Notes: generated from the letters alone by a model not told the origin. A DNA stretch of 23,051 nucleotides from Candidatus Bathyarchaeota archaeon (GCA_003661945.1 QMXC01000002.1:1-23051), one strand, 5' to 3'. Shown: positions 1-6,987, counted from the first letter of the stretch. Numbers and translations are program-made.

Positions 1-146
1 ACAAGCAGAAAACCTATGATGAATGGAGATAGCCCCATGGCCTTAGCCAGAAAAATCGAATGCTCCACAGCCTTGTCACTCGAATACGTCAAAAGAGCTA
101 TTCCGCCAGCAAAGGCTGCTAACGCAAGAGCTATGTCTAAAACCAC
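1..146 (-). CDS. Sodium/calcium exchanger-like membrane protein, N-terminal fragment (partial)
   Basis: The minus strand is open from a GTG at 146 to the window edge, giving 48 residues; the 3' part lies outside the window. A GGTG ribosome-binding motif sits about 6 bases upstream of this GTG. The fragment has a hydrophobic first segment (VVLDIALALAAFAGGIALL), then a polar stretch with SSDKAVEHSIFLAKAMG, then LSPFIIGFLL. This layout, a helix followed by a 'GLSPxxIGxxxV' segment, resembles the first alpha repeat of CaCA-family Na+/Ca2+ (or H+/Ca2+) antiporters, which exchange cations across the cytoplasmic membrane. The family call rests on this short motif only. If correct, the next residues outside the window should continue into a conserved alpha-repeat helix with an acidic residue. 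It is transcribed in the same direction as the TrmB-type gene upstream of it, with a 180-base gap (147-326) in which I see no gene. Confidence 0.55.
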   Translation of the reverse strand, partial: MVLDIALALAAFAGGIALLTYSSDKAVEHSIFLAKAMGLSPFIIGFLL

Positions 147-326
147 TGCAAAACACCTTTTCAAATATAATCGGACAAATAGCTAATAAACCCTACCGTG
201 TAAACACTTTAAAAGGGAAAACTCAAAGCAAGCAGCCAAACGGACAAAAGAATCTTTGAATAAAACTTATTCCTTCTTCGAATCTGATAAATTAACCGAT
301 CTATTTTTTGTATGTTCCGTGAACCT

Positions 327-1625
327 TCATTCTTCGAGAGATAAGGCTTTTTCCCATACTTTGTTAAAATAACTTTCAAACGCTTTTACCATGTATTCGA
401 TATCGCTCCAAAGTAATATTTTATCATGCTCTACATATGTGCAAAGTATAATTTCTTTCTTGTCCATTATCGCTAACAACATTGGACTAACAATATCGAA
501 ATACTTGATATCAGTTATTTTGCGTAGAAGTTTTTTAGTAGCGGTCGGTACTTTATCTTTAACGGGGATTATACCCTTCACGGATATCTTGTCTTTCTTG
601 ATTTTTTTATACAATGCATTACAAATTCCAATTTTGTTAGCTAGGAGCATTCCCTCATAATCCGAAAGAAAAAGTATTTCTTTTTTGGCTTTTTTAACCT
701 TATCCATAAGCATTGACCTGTAAAGCTCCATCCTGTTCCATGTTATAATTTCGACTCTCTTTTGCGGGGCTCCTTTTTCAAAATTTTTCATCCAGACGCT
801 GGCATCTATTGAGTTAAACCAATGATCTTCAAAAAGAAGACGTAGCCTCTTAACGTATTCACGGTTATCTGTCCATAGATCAGGGTGGAACCCTCTTCCC
901 GAACGTTCGGGAACAGCAATTATTGCCTCTTTGTCATCTACGATGAATAGAGAAAGCACGATTTTTTCGGTTACTTTAACTTCTATATTCTTGCTTAAGT
1001 TCCGACACTCTTTCTTCAAAAAGTCATAAACAAGATCTCTGAATTTCCCAAGGTATAAAATGATTTTAAATTTGATGTCACTTTGTAGAATCTTTCTGAT
1101 TTCTTTCATTAAATCCGATCGTATAAGATAAAAGAGCTCTTCCTCGGGGATTATTGCTAGAATTTCCTTTTCCCCCTTCTTCAACATTTCGAATATCCTT
1201 TGAAACGTGGTTCTTACATTGTATATTAAAACAAACTCTGACACACTTTCGTTTTCTTGAATTGGAAAATTACTCGCCGCCAAATTATTCAGTGATAAGA
1301 CCAATTTTTCCCTTTTCCCAGAAAGTTCCTCTATTTTTTTATTTAATTTCCTCTTTTGCAAGTCTATAAGGAAGGACAAAGCTTTCTCCGGCGATATAGC
1401 CTTAAACTTAGATGGTCGCCCCAAAATTTTCTCGATTAAACCTAGTTTTTCAAGCTCTGCGAGTATTCTATAGACTTCTTCTCTTCGGATGTTAGAAACT
1501 TGAGAAATTTCTCTTGCGGACGCCTTTCCAATGGAGACTAAAGTAATGTATATCAAAGCTTGATTTTTTGTCAGCCCGAACTTTGTAAGCTCCTTCGAAA
1601 TTTCACTAAAATAATAATCTTGCAT
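327..1625 (-). CDS. TrmB-family transcriptional regulator with two PLD-like effector domains
   Basis: This encodes about 432 residues. Residues 8-78 form a winged helix of the TrmB type (LTKNQALIYITLVSIGKASA, then a recognition-helix region REEVYRILAELEKLGLIEK). A charged, probably coiled-coil linker covers about 88-115. Two similar alpha/beta domains follow, at about 132-272 and 293-432. Both look like the degenerate phospholipase-D-like domains found on archaeal TrmB-type regulators; each has a KKxEKEIL or KKAKKEIL strand and ends in a tryptophan-containing helix (EDHWFNS, NKVWEKA). I see no HKD catalytic motif, so ligand sensing rather than catalysis is expected. ATG at 1625 is preferred because GGAG lies 9 bases upstream; an in-frame GTG at 1640 lacks a ribosome-binding site. 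It is divergent from the PadR-type gene and a palindrome lies about 25 bases upstream of its start, which suggests autoregulation or cross-regulation. The ligand is unknown. Confidence 0.8.
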   Translation of the reverse strand: MQDYYFSEISKELTKFGLTKNQALIYITLVSIGKASAREISQVSNIRREEVYRILAELEKLGLIEKILGRPSKFKAISPEKALSFLIDLQKRKLNKKIEELSGKREKLVLSLNNLAASNFPIQENESVSEFVLIYNVRTTFQRIFEMLKKGEKEILAIIPEEELFYLIRSDLMKEIRKILQSDIKFKIILYLGKFRDLVYDFLKKECRNLSKNIEVKVTEKIVLSLFIVDDKEAIIAVPERSGRGFHPDLWTDNREYVKRLRLLFEDHWFNSIDASVWMKNFEKGAPQKRVEIITWNRMELYRSMLMDKVKKAKKEILFLSDYEGMLLANKIGICNALYKKIKKDKISVKGIIPVKDKVPTATKKLLRKITDIKYFDIVSPMLLAIMDKKEIILCTYVEHDKILLWSDIEYMVKAFESYFNKVWEKALSLEE

Positions 1626-1649
1626 GAATGCACTCTCCACGGATTACGT

Positions 1650-1667
1650 TGTAACTGTAATGTTACA
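1650..1667. promoter_or_regulatory. Palindromic candidate operator TGTAAC-N6-GTTACA
   Basis: A perfect inverted repeat with 6-base arms (TGTAAC / GTTACA) and a 6-base spacer lies in the 114-base gap between two divergently transcribed regulator genes. An AT-rich element (aaatattaaatt, about 1676-1687) next to it could serve as the TATA region for both directions. The palindrome would then overlap the start site of the minus-strand gene and lie just upstream of the TATA box of the plus-strand gene. Dimeric winged-helix regulators such as PadR or TrmB bind sites of this form. Binding itself is inference. Confidence 0.45.
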
Positions 1668-1739
1668 TCAACACAAATATTAAATTATCCATCGAAACTA
1701 AATACTGATTCTGAACTTTTGTTAAAGGAGTGCCAGAAA

Positions 1740-2087
1740 ATGAAACAAGAATTACAAAAAAGAAACATCGTAAGAAATCTATTTAAGAAAATTCTCCGGA
1801 ACTTCATTGATATATTTATTCTTTTCAGTCTCGCAAAAACCGACTTTCTAAGCGGATATGACATACTTACTAAAATAAATGACCGATACATGCTCCTACT
1901 AAGCCCAGGAACTGTCTACAGCATATTATATAGACTTGAAAGAGAAGGCTTAATCGAAGGGCAAAAGATGGACGGAAAAAGAGTTTATAGGATAACTGAG
2001 AAAGGAAGAAAACACGTGGAATATATTAATAAAAACCGCTGGTCAATACTGAAATCAATAGAACAACTAATCACAACAGATCTATAA
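1740..2087 (+). CDS. PadR-family transcriptional regulator
   Basis: This encodes 115 residues with a single winged-helix domain at about 15-100. The segments SGYDILTKINDRY, LSPGTVYSILYRLEREGLIE and GKRVYRITEKGRKHVE correspond to helix 2, the recognition helix and the beta wing of PadR proteins, which act as dimeric repressors of small-molecule-responsive genes. The C-terminal helix (WSILKSIEQLI) is short, as in subfamily-2 PadR proteins. ATG at 1740 is chosen because AAAGGAG lies 9 bases upstream. The frame is open further upstream to 1560 but would run into the TrmB-type gene on the other strand and has no ribosome-binding site there. The two regulators share a palindromic intergenic region. 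No obvious target gene lies next to it on the same strand. Confidence 0.82.
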   Translation: MKQELQKRNIVRNLFKKILRNFIDIFILFSLAKTDFLSGYDILTKINDRYMLLLSPGTVYSILYRLEREGLIEGQKMDGKRVYRITEKGRKHVEYINKNRWSILKSIEQLITTDL

Positions 2088-2098
2088 TACAAAGAATA

Positions 2099-2138
2099 CC
2101 TCAAAATTGAGGAAGGCAGGAATTTCTATTTGAATTCC
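2099..2138. other. Two small inverted repeats downstream of the PadR gene
   Basis: CCTCAA-AA-TTGAGG at 2099-2112 and GGAATT-N8-AATTCC at 2119-2138 lie 12-51 bases after the PadR stop codon. They could form short hairpins near the transcript end, but there is no clear T-run after either, so a terminator role is only a possibility. The rest of 2139-2283 shows no gene I can support. Confidence 0.25.
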
Positions 2139-2283
2139 ATTTAAGGTTATTGAAGTATCTTCGAATTCGGATAAGGTCTTTCGCTGTGTTTAGGGTTAGC
2201 CGTAAACCTTGCAAAGAGGGATAAATTCTCTTAAATAAGGAAATGTCGGTACAGAAAAGCACGAAAGCACATAAGAATCGAGG

Positions 2284-2368
2284 TGCGGGGGGTGGGATTT
2301 GAACCCACGAACCCCTATGGGACAGCCGCCTCAGGGCTGCGCCGTTGGCCTGGCTTGGCAACCCCCGC
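2284..2368 (-). tRNA. tRNA-Leu (anticodon GAG)
   Basis: On the minus strand the 85-base molecule folds as a class II tRNA. The 7-bp acceptor stem is perfect (GCGGGGG / CCCCCGC) with discriminator A. The D stem is GCC/GGC, the anticodon stem CAGCC/GGCTG encloses loop CTGAGGC (anticodon GAG), a long variable arm follows, and the T arm is GTGGG-TTCAAAT-CCCAC. The GAG anticodon with a long variable arm gives leucine, reading CUC/CUU. CCA is not encoded: the bases after the discriminator are CCT. No intron is visible. The gene is divergent from taw1, about 108 bases away. Confidence 0.95.
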
Positions 2369-2476
2369 CTGTGTGTTTTTCTATATTTTGTTTGAATTAA
2401 GGGTTTATGTGGGTTTCGTTTGTTGGGTGCGTAAGGGTTTTATCTTTTGTTGTTTGTTGGTTTTGCGGAGGGTTTG

Positions 2477-3448
2477 GTGTTGTCTGCTGTGGACGCGGAT
2501 GTCTTAGGTGTGTTGGCGGGTTTGTATCGTCGTCAGAAGTATCATTTAGTAGGTGCGCATTCGGCTGTTAAGCGTTGCCGGTGGCTTTATGAGTCTATTG
2601 TTCATGGTAGAGCGTGTTATAAGCAGAAGTTTTATGGGATTCGGAGTCATCGTTGTGTTCAGATGACTCCTTCGCTTTACTATTGCACTATGCGGTGTCT
2701 TTTTTGTTGGAGGATTCAGCCGAGGGATGTTAATCCTGCCTTTAAAGAGCCGGAGCCGCCGGATAGGTGGGATTCTCCGGAGGAAATTGTTGACGGCGCC
2801 ATTCGGGCGCAGCTTAGGCTTCTTTCGGGTTATAAGGGGAATCCTAAGGCTGATAAGCGTAGGCTTAGGGAAGCCTTCGAGCCTAAGCATGCGGCGATAA
2901 GCCTCGCTGGAGAACCTACGTTGTATCCTTTCTTGGGCGAGCTTATCCGTGAGTATCATAAGCGCGGTTTTACGACCTTTCTTGTTACTAACGGCACGAA
3001 TCCACGGGTTTTGGCGCAGCTGGAGGAAGAGCCAACTCAGCTTTATGTTTCGCTCTACGCCACGGACGCTAAGGGATTGGCGAGGCTTTGCCGTCCCAGA
3101 ATCGCCGGTGCGTGGAAACGTATCAGCGAAACTCTGGGCTTGCTTTCAAGTTTTAATTGTCCCACGGTGATTCGCATTACTTTGGTTCGCGGCTTTAACA
3201 TGGATGACGTTGAAGGCTACGCGAGGGTCATCGGGAAGGCTGAGCCTACATACGTGGAGCCTAAGGCTTACATGCATGTTGGCTATTCGAGGAAGCGTCT
3301 AGGCTTCAGCAACATGCCGACCCACGCGGAGGTTCAGAGGTTCGCGTTTCAGCTAGCCGAAAGACTCGGATACAACGTTTTAGACGAGTCTAAGGAAAGC
3401 CGCGTCGTGCTATTAAGCCGGCTGGAAAAGCCCATAAAGATCGCGTAA
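2477..3448 (+). CDS. taw1: Taw1-type tRNA 4-demethylwyosine synthase (radical SAM)
   Basis: Taw1 (TYW1) makes the tricyclic base 4-demethylwyosine at G37 of tRNA-Phe by condensing N1-methylguanosine with two carbons of pyruvate. The radical SAM motif CxxxCxxC is at C70, C74 and C77 (CTMRCLFC). Three further cysteines at 34, 47 and 60, each 13 residues apart, match the second iron-sulfur cluster of archaeal Taw1. Diagnostic stretches include QKYHLVGAHSAVKRC, FYGIRSHRCVQMTPSL, SLAGEPTLYP and VEPKAYMHVG. Length is 323 residues, normal for archaeal Taw1, which lacks the flavodoxin domain of the eukaryotic protein. The start is placed at GTG 2477, or TTG 2480, because GGAGG at 2467-2471 lies just upstream; the frame is open back to a TTG at 2447. 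Third codon positions shift from G/T-rich at the 5' end to A/C-rich at the 3' end. Confidence 0.93.
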   Translation: MLSAVDADVLGVLAGLYRRQKYHLVGAHSAVKRCRWLYESIVHGRACYKQKFYGIRSHRCVQMTPSLYYCTMRCLFCWRIQPRDVNPAFKEPEPPDRWDSPEEIVDGAIRAQLRLLSGYKGNPKADKRRLREAFEPKHAAISLAGEPTLYPFLGELIREYHKRGFTTFLVTNGTNPRVLAQLEEEPTQLYVSLYATDAKGLARLCRPRIAGAWKRISETLGLLSSFNCPTVIRITLVRGFNMDDVEGYARVIGKAEPTYVEPKAYMHVGYSRKRLGFSNMPTHAEVQRFAFQLAERLGYNVLDESKESRVVLLSRLEKPIKIA

Positions 3449-3552
3449 TGCCTTATTTTGTAAGTTTGATGAGAAAACCGTAAGGGTTAAATAACGTCGG
3501 CTGATTTACGATTCAGAACTTGAAGCTGGAAAAGAAAGCGAGGAGTTTAGAA

Positions 3553-3747
3553 ATGGTGAACGAAGGAAAAGGAAGGTTGTTCAGAAGAAAAGACGGCAAA
3601 TACCTGATATATCTCCCGAAAGACCTAGCTGAAGACAGCATGTTCCCCTTCAAGGGATACGAATCGCTAAAGGTGCGGATAAAATTCGAACTCGGCGACG
3701 ACAAGCTAGTAATAGAGAAATGGGACAAGGGTGAGGGGGCAGACTAA
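3553..3747 (+). CDS. Small uncharacterised protein, 64 residues
   Basis: I do not recognise a named family. The protein is short, highly charged and predicted to be mostly beta strand: a basic N-terminus (GKGRLFRRKDGKYLIYLPKD), an SMFPFKGYESLKVRIKF segment, and an acidic C-terminus (DKLVIEKWDKGEGAD). The strand pattern RLFRRKDGKYLIYLPKDLA resembles the 'grafted' start of AbrB/SpoVT-like DNA-binding domains (a strand, then 'IPKxL'), but this is a weak resemblance. ATG at 3553 is chosen because GGAG lies about 8 bases upstream; an in-frame TTG at 3520 has no such site. A TATA-like gttaaataa at about 3486-3494 would give a leader of about 37 bases, so it may be transcribed alone. Its coding-like amino-acid composition and good ribosome-binding site make a real gene likely. 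Confidence 0.6.
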   Translation: MVNEGKGRLFRRKDGKYLIYLPKDLAEDSMFPFKGYESLKVRIKFELGDDKLVIEKWDKGEGAD

Positions 3748-3815
3748 AGCCCGCAACAAGCTTCTTCAAGCTAACCTACCGAATACCACGGTTTGTCAGC
3801 GCTAGAGAATAGAAC

Positions 3816-3823
3816 TAAATATC
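3816..3823 (+). promoter_or_regulatory. Candidate TATA box of the translin/endonuclease V/HD operon
   Basis: taaatatc in an otherwise gene-free 122-base gap. A start site about 26 bases downstream (about 3846) would give a leader of about 24 bases containing AAGGGA before the TTG start at 3870. It is the only good TATA-like element in this gap. Confidence 0.4.
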
Positions 3824-3869
3824 TTTAACGCTCTTTTACCTTTAACTAACTGGATAGAAGGGACTAAGT

Positions 3870-4529
3870 TTGGGTTTAAACGAAATTTTAGGAGAAATCC
3901 GGTTTGAATTGAAAAGGAAGGAAAAGATTAGGGAGCGCGCTCAAGAAGTCATGCGTAAGGCGACGCGTCTCTCGAAGGAAGCGATTCTGCTCATTCACAA
4001 AAAAGGGTTCAGAGAAGCAAGAAAGAGGCTAACACGCGCCAGAAAAATGATACAGAGCCTAAACACTCTTTCGGAAGGCTATCCGGAAATAGTTTACACA
4101 GGGCTTTTCGATGCCGCCCTTCAAGAATACTGCGAAGCAAGCATACTTTTTCAACTAGTCAGAAACGGCACATACGTTTCGCCGGACGAGCTGGAAGTGC
4201 CACATGTGGCGTATATTCTGGGGTTAGCCGATGTCATAGGCGAACTTCGACGTTCAGCTTTAGACGCGCTTCGAGAGGGAAACGTGGAAAACGCTGAGAA
4301 GTGCCTTGAAAAAATGGAGGAAATCTATTCAAGCCTAATGGCGATGGATGAAGCTTACCTTCTCGTTCCCGGGTTAAGGCGGAAGTGCGATGTTGCCAGA
4401 AGAATAATTGAGACTACTCGGGGAGACGTCACGTTGGAGTCGAGAAGAGCTTCTCTGGAAAAAGCGATAAGGGATTTTGAGAAACTCGTTGAGAAGAGCG
4501 GGAAACGCGTTAAAGGTAAGTCCGAATGA
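3870..4529 (+). CDS. Archaeal translin-family protein
   Basis: This encodes 219 residues, almost entirely helical and rich in Glu, Arg and Lys. The central region with LFDAALQEYCEASILFQLV and YILGLADVIGELRRSALDAL is the characteristic core of translin/TRAX proteins. In eukaryotes these form the C3PO octamer, a single-stranded RNA endonuclease and nucleic-acid-binding complex; archaeal members form similar barrels and can degrade RNA. The acidic residues in EYCEA and in ADVIGEL lie where TRAX carries its metal-binding acidic residues, so nuclease activity is plausible but not shown. The start is TTG at 3870, with AAGGGA about 6 bases upstream; no internal ATG occurs until residue 28. The last four bases overlap the endonuclease V start (ATGA), so the two are translationally coupled. 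Confidence 0.85.
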   Translation: MGLNEILGEIRFELKRKEKIRERAQEVMRKATRLSKEAILLIHKKGFREARKRLTRARKMIQSLNTLSEGYPEIVYTGLFDAALQEYCEASILFQLVRNGTYVSPDELEVPHVAYILGLADVIGELRRSALDALREGNVENAEKCLEKMEEIYSSLMAMDEAYLLVPGLRRKCDVARRIIETTRGDVTLESRRASLEKAIRDFEKLVEKSGKRVKGKSE

Positions 4530-5203
4530 AAAGGTTTTCCGTGCAAAAGGCGCGTAGGATACAGCGGGAACTAGCCAAAAAAATAGTGTTCGACGACCGT
4601 TTTCAGGCAGAAAACATCCGTTTTGTCGCCGGGGTAGACGTGGCCTACGTAGGAGACGTAGCGATAGGGGCTGCAGCCGTGCTTGAATACGATTCTTTGG
4701 AGACCGTGGAATACGCTGTTGTCCGCTGTAGAACCATGTTTCCCTATGTTCCCACGCTTCTTTCCTTTCGGGAAATCTCGCCGGCGGTTTCGTGTCTTAA
4801 ACGGTTAAAAATCGAGCCTGACGTAGTTTTGGTTGACGGGCACGGCTATGCTCATCCTTTCCGTTGTGGTTTTGCGAGCCACCTTGGCGTGGTGATTGGC
4901 AAGCCTACGGTTGGGGTTGCGAAAAAGCTGTTGTGCGGCTCTGTGGGCGAGTTCAATGATGAGGGGTGCGCGTTAATAGTGCATAAAGGCGAAGTTGTTG
5001 GCATGGCGGTGATTACCAAGCCTGGGACGAAGCCTGTCTACGTGAGCGTTGGAAACATGGTTTCGTTGGACACAGCGGTGAAAATAGTTAAACACTGCGC
5101 TCAGAACACCCGTGTTCCTCAGCCTATCCGGGAGGCACATTTAAAAGCAAACAGAGAAAAACAGAAGCTGAAAGAAAGCGTTGAAGGGAAAGAAGTTGGT
5201 TAG
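4526..5203 (+). CDS. nfi: Endonuclease V (deoxyinosine 3' endonuclease)
   Basis: Endonuclease V cuts DNA, and in some lineages RNA, one phosphodiester 3' of inosine. It acts on products of adenine deamination. The 225-residue length is typical. The catalytic acidic residues of the RNase H-like fold are all present: D38 in VAGVDVAY, E83 in LLSFREIS, and D104 in VLVDGHGYAHP, with H110 nearby. The strand-separating wedge motif PYVP is at 73-76. A conserved GKPTVGVAKKLL follows. It starts with ATG inside the 3' end of the translin-family gene (4-base overlap), and the next gene starts inside its own 3' end, so all three genes form one transcript. The C-terminal 30 residues are very basic (AHLKANREKQKLKESVEGKE), as in other archaeal members. 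Whether the physiological substrate is DNA or RNA cannot be read from the sequence. Confidence 0.95.
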   Translation: MKRFSVQKARRIQRELAKKIVFDDRFQAENIRFVAGVDVAYVGDVAIGAAAVLEYDSLETVEYAVVRCRTMFPYVPTLLSFREISPAVSCLKRLKIEPDVVLVDGHGYAHPFRCGFASHLGVVIGKPTVGVAKKLLCGSVGEFNDEGCALIVHKGEVVGMAVITKPGTKPVYVSVGNMVSLDTAVKIVKHCAQNTRVPQPIREAHLKANREKQKLKESVEGKEVG

Positions 5204-5882
5204 TCCCAAACTGGAAAGAATTTTGAAGAAAATCAAGGATGAAAAGTTGCGAAAGAAAGTTGCTGAGGTTCTGGAGAATCCCACGGTGGAGATAGAAGGC
5301 AAAACCTTTCAAGGCTTTTCTCTTGAGGATTCTCCAGCTGCGCTTCGACATCACCACGCCTACAAGGGAGGACTCGTTGAACACATCGTCGCGACAGCTG
5401 AAATTGCGCTTACGCTGTGCAAGATTGTCAAAAAAGTTTATGGAGGAAAAGTTAACCGTGACGTGATTTTAGCCGGAGTGTTGCTTCACGACGTTTTTAA
5501 ACCCGTAACCTACATGCTAAGCGAAAATGGAAGTTACCGTTCTTCGCCGATAGGTGAAAAGCTTGACCACCTTTCGCTCGTTGTTTCAGAGCTTATGCGT
5601 CGAGGTTTTCCGCTTGAAGTTGTTCATGCTGTATGTGCACATCACGGCGAATATGGCATGATGAAACCGAAAACTCTTGAGGCTCTGGTTTGTTTCTTAG
5701 CTGACTACACGGATTCGCAGCTTAACGGCGAGGTTTTGCGAGCTGCGAGACATTTAGCCCGAGAAGCAACGGGTGAAGAACTGGAAGAGATAACAGCTAA
5801 AGAAGCGTTTGAGATAGTCCATTTAAAAGCAGCGGAGGGGCTGGAAGAGGTTCGAAAGTTTTTGGAGAAAAGAAGGGGTTAG
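5196..5882 (+). CDS. HD-domain metal-dependent phosphohydrolase (YhaM-like HD domain)
   Basis: This encodes 228 residues. The HD superfamily metal site is seen as H63 in GGLVEHI, the H98-D99 pair in LLHDVFKP, the pair H149-H150 in CAHHGEYG, and D170 in FLADYTD. The stretch HHHAYKGGLVEH (about 52-63) and the overall order resemble the HD domain of YhaM-type 3'-5' exoribonucleases and of archaeal HD proteins annotated as RNA-processing phosphohydrolases. The OB-fold domain of YhaM is absent. TTG at 5196 is chosen because AAGGGA precedes it by about 7 bases; TTG at 5181 has no such site. It overlaps endonuclease V by 8 bases. Its stop codon overlaps the stop of the convergent phosphodiesterase gene (TTAG read both ways). 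A role in nucleic-acid turnover is inferred from the family and the two preceding genes; nucleotide hydrolysis is an alternative. Confidence 0.82.
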   Translation: MVSPKLERILKKIKDEKLRKKVAEVLENPTVEIEGKTFQGFSLEDSPAALRHHHAYKGGLVEHIVATAEIALTLCKIVKKVYGGKVNRDVILAGVLLHDVFKPVTYMLSENGSYRSSPIGEKLDHLSLVVSELMRRGFPLEVVHAVCAHHGEYGMMKPKTLEALVCFLADYTDSQLNGEVLRAARHLAREATGEELEEITAKEAFEIVHLKAAEGLEEVRKFLEKRRG

Positions 5883-6373
5883 AGCTGGATTATCCTCGCT
5901 TCCATGGTTTCGGTGTCTAGTAGCGCAGCTGTGGATTTTCCGGTTAGGTAGCCGCATGTTTCACCGGGGTTTATTATGAGGGTTTTTCCTTTCCGCCGAA
6001 TTTCAGCCTTGTGCGTGTGTCCGTGGACGATTACGGGGTAGGCTTCAGCGTTTATAAGTGCGTTCAACAGCAGGGTCTGATGTCCGTGGAGCATGGCGAT
6101 TTTGGTGTTTCCAGCTTCGATTTCGGCGAATTCTCCGCGGATTTCGAAGCCGTTTTCAGCGAACTTCCTTTTTAGAAGTTCTTTGTCTCCATCGTTGTTG
6201 CCGAAGACTCCGATGAGCTGGGAGTTGAGTTCTTTAAGCCGAGCCAGCACGAAGGGCGCAACGTAGTCTCCTGCGTGGAGAACTAGCTCAACCTTTTCCT
6301 CGTTTAGGCGTTTCACGGCTTTCTCCACGAGGGGCAAACGGTCATGGGTGTCTGCCATTATCCCAACAATCAA
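5879..6373 (-). CDS. MJ0936/YfcE-like metallophosphodiesterase
   Basis: This 164-residue calcineurin-like phosphoesterase carries the full two-metal site: D8 and H10 (ADTHD), D36 (HAGDYV), N59 or N60 in GNND, H96 (LHGHQ), and H117/H119 in HGHTH. Proteins of this small single-domain type (MJ0936, E. coli YfcE) hydrolyse phosphodiester model substrates, and cyclic or capped nucleotides have been proposed as natural ones; the true substrate here is unknown. The start is TTG at 6373 with a strong AGGAGG upstream. The gene lies 56 bases downstream of korC on the same strand, so it may be read from the redox operon, though its strong own ribosome-binding site implies independent translation. It converges on the HD-domain gene with overlapping stop codons. 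Confidence 0.88.
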   Translation of the reverse strand: MIVGIMADTHDRLPLVEKAVKRLNEEKVELVLHAGDYVAPFVLARLKELNSQLIGVFGNNDGDKELLKRKFAENGFEIRGEFAEIEAGNTKIAMLHGHQTLLLNALINAEAYPVIVHGHTHKAEIRRKGKTLIINPGETCGYLTGKSTAALLDTETMEARIIQL

Positions 6374-6429
6374 TTTGAAGCGCCTCCTTTCAAAACGGGT
6401 TTATTTGAATTTCCTTTTGAGGGGAAGGG

Positions 6430-6987
6430 CTAATTAGGGTTTCCTTTTTTCATCAGCTGTGTTCCGTACTGGTATCCTTCTTCGAAAGCTTTGAGGTTGA
6501 AGGCTTCTGTTCCCTTCGGCACGTTAGCTAGAACAGATTTTTTCAACGCCTCAGCATCCAGCAGCTTTGTTATAGATGAAAAGGCACCCATCATCACGAC
6601 GTTTGCAGCGATGGTTTTTCCAAGTTTTTCAGCTATCCTTGTAGCGGGAACCTCGTAGATTTTTATGTTAGTTTTCTCTTTTCGCGAAGGAATCATATCC
6701 GGGTCTAGAAGCACTGTTCCCCCGGGTTTCACCGTGTCTATGTAGACGTCGTAGGCGTGCTGCGACATGAGAATAAGCACGTCTGGCTCTAGGACTTTCG
6801 GGTAATCTATCTCCTCTTCAGATATTACCACTTCAGATTTACAAGCGCCTCCACGGGATTCTGGGCCGTAAGACTGGGTTTGAACGGCTTTCTTGCCACT
6901 GTAGAGAGCTGCGGCCATGGCTAACATTAAGCCGGCGCGTATGACTCCTTGACCGCCGAATCCGGCGATTCTTATTTCAATTCTCAT
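6430..6987 (-). CDS. korC: 2-oxoacid:ferredoxin oxidoreductase, gamma subunit (KorC)
   Basis: This is the gamma subunit of the 2-oxoglutarate-type 2-oxoacid:ferredoxin oxidoreductase. It supports the reversible conversion of a 2-oxoacid plus CoA to an acyl-CoA, CO2 and reduced ferredoxin. The N-terminal RIAGFGGQGVIRAG glycine-rich loop, TQSYGPESRGGACKSEVV, and AANVVMMGAF are standard for KorC/PorC. ATG at 6987 gives a 185-residue protein that begins MRIEIRIAGFGGQG, as in homologues. A GTG at 7011 would add eight residues and overlap the korB stop, but it has no better ribosome-binding site. It is the last gene of the korDABC set, and the order D-A-B-C matches that of methanogen Kor. Confidence 0.93.
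   Translation of the reverse strand: MRIEIRIAGFGGQGVIRAGLMLAMAAALYSGKKAVQTQSYGPESRGGACKSEVVISEEEIDYPKVLEPDVLILMSQHAYDVYIDTVKPGGTVLLDPDMIPSRKEKTNIKIYEVPATRIAEKLGKTIAANVVMMGAFSSITKLLDAEALKKSVLANVPKGTEAFNLKAFEEGYQYGTQLMKKGNPN

Noticed and set aside
1560..1739. Upstream extension of the PadR-type reading frame
   Set aside because: It would overlap the start of the TrmB-type gene on the other strand, has no ribosome-binding site, and the family's usual N-terminus begins near residue 61 of the extended frame. The ATG at 1740 has AAAGGAG correctly placed.
2546..2959. 137-residue minus-strand open frame inside taw1
   Set aside because: It is the antisense of a well-supported radical SAM gene, rich in Pro, Arg and Asn as expected from reading biased codons backwards, and it has no recognisable motif.
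3468..3505. Possible C/D box small RNA (TGATGA ... CTGA) between taw1 and the small protein
   Set aside because: A C-box-like TGATGA and a CTGA occur only about 28 bases apart with no convincing internal D' and C' boxes or terminal stem.
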